In this document: piece after piece, positions 31,023-35,052 of the stretch
How positions within the stretch are numbered: the stretch's first letter is position 1
How the letters are laid out: every line of letters starts with the position of its first letter
Origin: a virus
Direction: 5' to 3' (one strand)
DNA length: 35,052 nt
Virus record (IMG/VR): IMGVR_UViG_3300032820_000047
Span: 1 to 35,052 of that record
Position numbers and translations under genes: made by a program
Notes under the pieces: model-generated
What the model saw: the letters and a program-made list of their open reading frames with translations, nothing else
Database searches by the model: none
Told to the model about the DNA's origin: nothing

Positions 31023-31325
31023 CTAACCTCTGTTTTCCTCTGGAGGCTTAGACCCCTTGTTGTCGATGGCGTAGATGGCGTGCGCCAGTCGTATGAAATT
31101 CTCCCCGGTGTTCTGGACCATGACACACCGGCCATCGGGAAGGTCAACCCGTATCGCCACGGCGGCAGCCCCATTGCTGAGGCCTCGCTCGATGATGGCG
31201 ATCGACAGGTGCTTGGGGTCGAGTTCCACGATACGAGCGTGCCTTAGCTCCTCACTCAGCTCAGGCCACGCTGTCTGTCCCGCCTTCTGTATCCTCACGT
31301 CGAGAGTGATATTTCCTGCCATCAT
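31023..31325 (-). CDS. Hypothetical protein (100 aa)
   Basis: ATG 31325 (a second ATG follows) overlaps the previous stop as ATGA and has a GGGGG run just upstream. The sequence has a beta-type start (ITLDVRIQKAGQTAWPELS), a helix (EELRHARIVELD), and a beta pair AAAVAIRVDLPDGRCVMVQN before a helix FIRLAHAIYAI. No family is recognised; a small fold of beta-alpha type is likely. It lies between the coiled-coil gene and the helicase loader, so a DNA-metabolism role is plausible but unproven. Confidence 0.62.
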   Translation of the reverse strand: MMAGNITLDVRIQKAGQTAWPELSEELRHARIVELDPKHLSIAIIERGLSNGAAAVAIRVDLPDGRCVMVQNTGENFIRLAHAIYAIDNKGSKPPEENRG

Positions 31326-31969
31326 GCCCCCGTGATCTTCAGGCTGGGAGTCTTGATGATCTTGATGCCAGGGATCACGACGGTCCCATCCGACCCACGG
31401 ATCGCAGCCATCACCGCAGTCCGGCTGACTTCGAGGTAGCTGCGTGGCACCACCGCATCGTTGAACACCTCGAAGTTGTAGTTGTAGGTCATGGCTATGC
31501 CATCGGCCTTCGCAGCCTTAGTCGGGATGACCACGGCGTTCTGTTCAAAAGCCGTCGTAATTACTTCGTCCGCCTCTGCGGTCCGGCCCCTACGGTCCAG
31601 CTCTTCAGCCTGAAGGGCGGCCTGTCGCTGATTCTCTTCGTCGATGCGCTTGGCCTCCGCCTCCGCCTCAGCCCTGTGAGCCTGTTCCTGTGCTGCGTTC
31701 CAGTCCAGCATGAGGCGCTTGACCTTGCCGAGTTGGTTATATACAGGCGCGAGTTGACCCCGCTCTGCCGCCACGATTGCTTTGTGTGTTTCTTGGGCCT
31801 TCCGCTTGAGTGGAGCGTAGTGATCCTTGATCACCTTCTCCAGTGACTTGAGTTGCCGCCCGACATCGGCGGCCTGTGTGTACTGATCTTGGGTTGCGAT
31901 CTCCGGCAGGGCCTCAGCCACCCCTACCAGCGTGAGATCGGTCTCTTTGATTTTCAATTTTGTTGCCAT
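31322..31969 (-). CDS. Phage recombination-region coiled-coil protein (215 aa)
   Basis: Residues 25-130 are strongly charged and helical (QLKSLEKVIKDHYAPLKRKAQETHKAIV and AQEQAHRAEAEAEAKRIDEENQRQAALQ). The C-terminal part (YNYNFEVFNDAVVPRSYLEVSRTAVMAAIRG...VVIPGIKIIKTP) matches a small fold common in a phage protein family found beside annealing proteins and nucleases. The role is not known for certain; a partner of recombination is likely from context. ATG 31969 follows GGAG. Confidence 0.7.
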   Translation of the reverse strand: MATKLKIKETDLTLVGVAEALPEIATQDQYTQAADVGRQLKSLEKVIKDHYAPLKRKAQETHKAIVAAERGQLAPVYNQLGKVKRLMLDWNAAQEQAHRAEAEAEAKRIDEENQRQAALQAEELDRRGRTAEADEVITTAFEQNAVVIPTKAAKADGIAMTYNYNFEVFNDAVVPRSYLEVSRTAVMAAIRGSDGTVVIPGIKIIKTPSLKITGA

Positions 31970-31981
31970 GTGTGTACTCCG

Positions 31982-32278
31982 TCAGATTGTTTTGAGCCAG
32001 CCCATGCGAGACTGGCTCTTGTCATCGAATGAGAAAGTGGCCGAACGTCGTCCGGAGCCGCCCCCCTCTTTAAATACCGGAACGATCATGTCGATGAACG
32101 AGAGGTCACGCCGGATGGTCCGGTCGTTGACACCCATCGCCCTTGCCAGCTCGTGCATGGTGGGTGGCGGGCCATCGCAGATCCGCTGCGCCACCCGGAA
32201 AGTTCGAATGAGCTGTCTGTAGCGTGAACCGCCACAAGATGTATCGTCGATTGAGTAACTGACCCGTCGTCTGCTCAT
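31982..32278 (-). CDS. HTH regulator-like protein (98 aa)
   Basis: ATG 32278 overlaps the nuclease stop (ATGA) and has a GAGGA just upstream. The HTH is TMHELARAMGVNDRTIRRDLSFIDM (about residues 41-65), the pattern of winged DeoR/HTH_11-type domains. N- and C-terminal parts are basic and Ser-rich. A transcription or replication-initiation role is possible. It sits between the nuclease and the coiled-coil gene, so it probably acts on the early operon or on DNA. Confidence 0.68.
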   Translation of the reverse strand: MSRRRVSYSIDDTSCGGSRYRQLIRTFRVAQRICDGPPPTMHELARAMGVNDRTIRRDLSFIDMIVPVFKEGGGSGRRSATFSFDDKSQSRMGWLKTI

Positions 32279-32862
32279 GGAGTCCTCAGCTTTGCGGCCT
32301 TCCACTTGAAAATCGACAGGGCGTTCTGAAACACGGTGAAGTCTCTGAAGAAATCCTCATGAAAGACCTGTTTATATGTACCGTTGTCTCTCAGTAGAAG
32401 AGAACAGCGGCGAACCTTATGGCTGTCGACCTCCATCAAGGCGAGGTAGGCAGCCGTCGCTATCGGGTAGTCCGGGTAATACTGGCCGGACTTCCAGTCG
32501 GGCAGGAGCAGGCCATCCCGGTCCTCACCGAACGCATCGGGTGTGCCGGCGTAACCGTGGATCGAGCTGTACATCGGCTCTTCCCATTGCCTTGGGATGA
32601 AACCGGACTCTTCGACCCACTTCTCCAGAGCCGACATCCGTCCCGCAATGGAGGGCTCGTCCACCCACCACGGATCGACACCATCGAAGAGGTCTTCCGA
32701 TGCCATGTGCATCAGCTTCCCACGCTCCAGTGCCGGGATTCGGTGCTTGTCGGGAATCCGTGAGTAGTCACAGATGCCCACGCTCTCAAGGATCTGGTTG
32801 ACCCCCGGGACAGGCTTTCCATCGAGGCTGTAGGTGTGTGTATTTGGATCCAGGGTTATCAC
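32275..32862 (-). CDS. PD-(D/E)XK nuclease, exonuclease-like (195 aa), GTG start
   Basis: A DNA nuclease, probably an exonuclease producing single strands for annealing. The signature is H52 in RGKLMHMASE, D109 in AGTPDAFGE, D122-x-K124 in LLPDWKSG and Tyr/Ala in the following helix (IATAAYLAL), as in Cas4/RecB-like or phage exonucleases. GTG 32862 overlaps the previous stop (GTGA). Its neighbour upstream is the annealing candidate, so the two resemble a phage exonuclease/annealing pair. The exact enzyme type cannot be fixed by eye. Confidence 0.75.
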   Translation of the reverse strand: MITLDPNTHTYSLDGKPVPGVNQILESVGICDYSRIPDKHRIPALERGKLMHMASEDLFDGVDPWWVDEPSIAGRMSALEKWVEESGFIPRQWEEPMYSSIHGYAGTPDAFGEDRDGLLLPDWKSGQYYPDYPIATAAYLALMEVDSHKVRRCSLLLRDNGTYKQVFHEDFFRDFTVFQNALSIFKWKAAKLRTP

Positions 32863-33857
32863 TGGGCGACCGCCTTCACGGCATCGATCACCGCATCGTA
32901 GGCGTCCGGAGAGATCTCGTTGGCGTGAGCGACCCCGGCCTCTTCGAATACGAGCTTCCTCAGGTCGGTGTCATCGTCTCCGGGCCCGATCAACCCGGCA
33001 CCCCGAGCGATCGCGTACAGTCGCCGGAGCTGCGGCGTGGAGATGGACGGACCTCCAGTGTCGGCTGGTCCCGTGCTTTCCGGGGCTGCCGCTTTGCGAA
33101 CCCTCTTCTTGGCGGCCCTCTTCTTCACGGGCGGCGGTTGAGGGTCATCCTCATTCACGACCACGGGTGTGATGACAGCCTCCGCCTCGATAGCGGTGTA
33201 GGGTTCACCGCTGCGATCCTCAATGTCTTGTGTGAAGATCCCGGAGCTGCGGGTTACGCTGCGTGCGGCCCGCACCTTGGCCCGTTTCTCAGCCATCTGA
33301 AGGATAGTGTTCTTCTGATCGGCCACCTCCATGTTGGGGACATCCTGCGGGGCAGCGAACGCTTCATCGTCGGGCCACTTCATGCCGCAGCCGCCCTTCT
33401 TGCCCCAGCACAACCACCCGCCGCCGTACTCAGCCCGGCCCTTGATGATGGCTTCTGTGCCGCACTCGGGACAGGCGTTCAAGGCCCTCCGGTACTTGTA
33501 CTTGGCCTCATGTGAATTGCATGACGCCATCTCTGATCCGACCTCAATCGGCTCGGACCCCTTGAAGAAGAGACGGCACTTCACCGTGTAGTCAAACAGC
33601 GGTGGCACCATAGCCCAGTCTTCGGTGATGCCGACGATCTCATACTCCGCCCTCAGGCCGTAGATCTCCATCAGCTTCTCAGCCCCCGACTGATACATCG
33701 AGAGCTTTTCGGTTCCGGGTATGACCCCGTAGTCTTCATCAGGTACGAGGTAGTTCGACACAAACTCCCTCAATTTTGCGATCTGATCCTTGGCCTCTGC
33801 CACGCTCACCATCGGCGTGAGCTTCGAGACCCGTGTCAATGCGTGTTGATCATCCAT
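32859..33857 (-). CDS. Recombination/ssDNA-annealing candidate with zinc ribbon (332 aa)
   Basis: A known phage and actinobacterial-type family is suggested by VPDEDYGVIPGTEKLSMYQSGAEKLMEIYGL near residues 38-68, then a beta-type core with a four-Cys ribbon (C129, C132, C150, C157), and NTILQMAEKRAKVRAARSVTRSSGIFTQDIED at 183-214. A Lys/Ala-rich linker precedes a C-terminal helical domain (LRRLYAIARGAGL...). Such proteins are coded beside phage exonucleases and are thought to help recombination, but the exact activity is not settled. ATG 33857 follows GAGGGG and overlaps the XRE gene. Confidence 0.68.
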   Translation of the reverse strand: MDDQHALTRVSKLTPMVSVAEAKDQIAKLREFVSNYLVPDEDYGVIPGTEKLSMYQSGAEKLMEIYGLRAEYEIVGITEDWAMVPPLFDYTVKCRLFFKGSEPIEVGSEMASCNSHEAKYKYRRALNACPECGTEAIIKGRAEYGGGWLCWGKKGGCGMKWPDDEAFAAPQDVPNMEVADQKNTILQMAEKRAKVRAARSVTRSSGIFTQDIEDRSGEPYTAIEAEAVITPVVVNEDDPQPPPVKKRAAKKRVRKAAAPESTGPADTGGPSISTPQLRRLYAIARGAGLIGPGDDDTDLRKLVFEEAGVAHANEISPDAYDAVIDAVKAVAQ

Positions 33858-34095
33858 GTGCTTTCCCCTCGGGTTTGAGTTCCGGTGACGCGAACGCCTC
33901 CAGATCTTTGTACTTGATTTTGAACAGACGTACGAGCTTGACGAACGTCTGGTTACTGCATGATCGGCCTTGCTCTATGCGGTGCAGAGTGGACACGTTT
34001 TCTTCCAGACCTTCAGCCGCCGTCCTAAGTGTCAGGTCGTTCTTAGATCTGTAGGCCCTGAGTGCGTGCCCCATTGAAGTAGTAACTACTGTCAC
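33850..34095 (-). CDS. XRE/Cro-CI-type regulator (81 aa), GTG start
   Basis: Helix-turn-helix of the XRE family: LRAYRSKNDLTLRTAAEGLEENVSTLHRIEQGRSCSNQTFVKLVRLF (about 12-58), with the usual recognition helix VSTLHRIEQGR. GTG 34095 is preferred to the inner ATG (34074) because GGAGGG lies seven bases above it. A single small domain with no protease or dimerisation domain suggests a Cro-like regulator rather than full CI repressor. It is close to the 24-bp repeat copy 2 (34149-34172), a possible binding or promoter element upstream. Confidence 0.85.
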   Translation of the reverse strand: MTVVTTSMGHALRAYRSKNDLTLRTAAEGLEENVSTLHRIEQGRSCSNQTFVKLVRLFKIKYKDLEAFASPELKPEGKAHG

Positions 34096-34148
34096 TGTTT
34101 ATCCCTCCCTGTTGTTTCCGGTTGATCTACGAAACCAATCTATTCGAA

Positions 34149-34172
34149 TGGATAAATTAAAAGTCTTTCTCA
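34149..34172 (+). repeat. 24-bp exact direct repeat, copy 2
   Basis: Identical to 25347-25370 and in the same orientation. It spans the stop region of the KTSC gene (minus strand) and lies 54 bases above the XRE GTG. The palindromic core is AAAGTCTTT. Its AT-rich sequence is distinct from flanking DNA. No further copy was seen. Confidence 0.9.
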
Positions 34173-34453
34173 GTGGATCCATCCGATCTCCGATATTTGA
34201 AGCCGCCCCCCTTGATGACGCGATGGAACGTCCCCCCAACCGAGGCCGTATCATCATAGGTTGCGTCCCGCATGAGTTTGAACGCGTCAATCGGAACGTC
34301 TTCGTAGACGTAGATACCGTTACGCGTTCTGGTAACAGACGGTAAAACCACACCCCTGAACGCGACGGTCAGTCTCTTTATTTCCTCTGAGTATTCAAAC
34401 CAGCTGATCGTTGAAGAGTCGATGTCCTCTATTTTCACAGATTCAATGCTCAC
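34157..34453 (-). CDS. KTSC-domain protein (98 aa), GTG start
   Basis: Residues about 12-90 match KTSC: STISWFEYSEEIKRLTVAFRG, then YVYEDVPIDAFKLMRDATYDD and SVGGTFHRVIKGGGFKYRR. KTSC is a short domain of unknown function found in phages and bacteria, often fused to nucleic-acid proteins; Lys/Thr/Ser/Cys-type residues name the family. GTG 34453 is preceded by AAGGAGAG. The reverse-strand ORF over it (starting ATG 34148) has no SD and is taken as a shadow. The gene ends in the 24-bp repeat. Confidence 0.76.
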   Translation of the reverse strand: MSIESVKIEDIDSSTISWFEYSEEIKRLTVAFRGVVLPSVTRTRNGIYVYEDVPIDAFKLMRDATYDDTASVGGTFHRVIKGGGFKYRRSDGSTEKDF

Positions 34454-34497
34454 TTATCTCTCCTTCGGGATATTATATCCCAGATGTGGGACTTGAT

Positions 34498-34842
34498 TCA
34501 ACGCCCTCTGTCCATTGACTTCGCGGCGCTTACTACCGCACGTATCGCGTCCTGCTGTCGGACGTACAGTGCGTCGGTGACGGAGCCAAACGCCCAGTCC
34601 ATACTGGACAGGCGCTCGGCCAGTTCGACGCAGAGCTTCTTGCGCGTCATCGTAGCGATGACCGTCCCGCTGTAGGTATGGTCAAGCGACCAGCGGCGGC
34701 TGTTCTCCCGCCGCACAGCCAGCCCGGTCCTCCTTATGGGCTGACCTGTGACTGACATTTGAACGGGGTCCGGGTCGACGATACCGATGTGCCGCCCGTC
34801 CCTTGGTTTTCTTACTGTGTATTTCGTCTTTTTTACAGTCAT
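34498..34842 (-). CDS. Basic hypothetical protein (114 aa)
   Basis: ATG 34842 overlaps the stop of the 23-aa peptide (ATGA) and has a GGAGAGAG run directly before it. The protein is rich in Arg and Lys (TVKKTKYTVRKPRDGRHIG, AVRRENSRRWSLDH), with a helical C-terminus (LCVELAERLSSMDWAFGSVTDALYVRQQDAIRAVVSAAKS). It may bind nucleic acid, but no fold or family is recognised. It lies near the right end of the leftward early operon. Confidence 0.62.
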   Translation of the reverse strand: MTVKKTKYTVRKPRDGRHIGIVDPDPVQMSVTGQPIRRTGLAVRRENSRRWSLDHTYSGTVIATMTRKKLCVELAERLSSMDWAFGSVTDALYVRQQDAIRAVVSAAKSMDRGR

Positions 34843-34910
34843 CTCTCTCCGATGTTGACGATCTTCACAGCCTTCTTCGCTGTTTTCTTTGCTGCTTTAT
34901 TCTTAGCCAT
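34839..34910 (-). CDS. Very short Lys/Ala-rich peptide (23 aa)
   Basis: ATG 34910 has a strong SD (GGAGG, eight bases upstream) and the ORF ends with an ATGA overlap onto the 114-aa gene, both unlikely by chance. The peptide MAKNKAAKKTAKKAVKIVNI followed by GER is strongly basic and resembles histone-H1/HU-tail-like sequence. It may be a real micro-protein or mainly a translational coupler for the next gene. Confidence 0.55.
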   Translation of the reverse strand: MAKNKAAKKTAKKAVKIVNIGER

Positions 34911-34928
34911 TTCTCGCTTCCTCCTGAG

Positions 34929-35052
34929 TTATCGAATCCTCCAAAGGCGGGTACCTCTGGGGAGTCGGGTTATGTTGAGGCGTTCACGCAAGGTGCGTCT
35001 GGCCTTTCTGTCACTGGTAGCGGACACCACGGTGAACCGCCACCAAAAGTCA
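34929..35052 (-). CDS. Truncated gene at the right edge (C-terminal 41 codons incl. stop)
   Basis: A minus-strand frame is open from the window edge to TAA at 34931-34929. The visible end is DFWWRFTVVSATSDRKARRTLRERLNITRLPRGTRLWRIR, a basic tail. It is followed 18 bases later by the SD/ATG of the tiny peptide, in keeping with a continuous operon. The start and identity lie outside the window. Confidence 0.5.
   Translation of the reverse strand, partial: DFWWRFTVVSATSDRKARRTLRERLNITRLPRGTRLWRIR

Noticed and set aside
34148-34345. Plus-strand ORF starting MDKLKVFLSGSI
   Set aside because: It resembles a real start because of the 24-bp repeat, but has no SD and lies wholly opposite the KTSC gene, whose domain pattern is clear.
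1-35052. CRISPR array, tRNA genes, insertion sequences
   Set aside because: No regularly spaced repeats, no cloverleaf-like sequence and no transposase or terminal inverted repeats were found on either strand.

Overview
The window reads as part of one tailed-phage genome, most likely a podovirus-like (short-tailed) phage of a GC-rich bacterium. The evidence is a full virion cassette: terminase large subunit, portal, scaffold-like protein, SU10-type major capsid protein, head-tail adaptor, nozzle-like protein, ejected internal proteins and tail fibres. There is no recognisable tape-measure, tail-tube or sheath gene. Coding is very dense: stops and starts commonly overlap as ATGA, GTGA or TGATG, Shine-Dalgarno (SD) sequences are strong, and some genes start at TTG or GTG. 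No integrase, DNA polymerase, RNA polymerase or tRNA gene is visible. The host cannot be named from this sequence.

Layout. (1) Positions 6-531 are non-coding and rich in short perfect palindromes; a leftward gene seems to start at the extreme left edge. (2) Positions 532-2046, minus strand, form a lysis module: M15-type endolysin, holin-like membrane proteins and small companions, including a 52-aa membrane ORF. (3) Positions 2047-2272 are a divergent control region with back-to-back promoter candidates and a terminator-like hairpin in the lysis leader. (4) Positions 2273-25975, plus strand, are the late operon: terminase, portal, capsid, adaptor, nozzle-like protein, four probable internal or ejection proteins (one of 1525 aa), zinc-ribbon and possible small-terminase genes, fibres, a LamG-type lectin-like protein and a GT-A glycosyltransferase. 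(5) Positions 25984-35052, minus strand, hold accessory and early genes read right to left: a truncated gene at the edge, tiny basic peptides, a KTSC protein, an XRE regulator, a recombination/annealing candidate, a PD-(D/E)XK nuclease, HTH proteins, a DnaC-like helicase loader, a RusA resolvase, a two-gene membrane glycosyltransferase/TPR system and small unknowns. The two long operons converge with an 8-nt gap.

How it works together. The early block suggests replication that recruits the host helicase (DnaC-like loader) plus recombination and branch resolution (annealing candidate, nuclease, RusA). The late block builds the particle, and the lysis block is read divergently from the same control region. 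The least expected content is the split GT-C/TPR membrane pair, the GT-A enzyme next to the fibres, a helical motif shared by the ejection proteins, and a 24-bp exact repeat placed near a glycosyltransferase start and beside the repressor gene. All functions are assigned from motifs and context; no searches were run.
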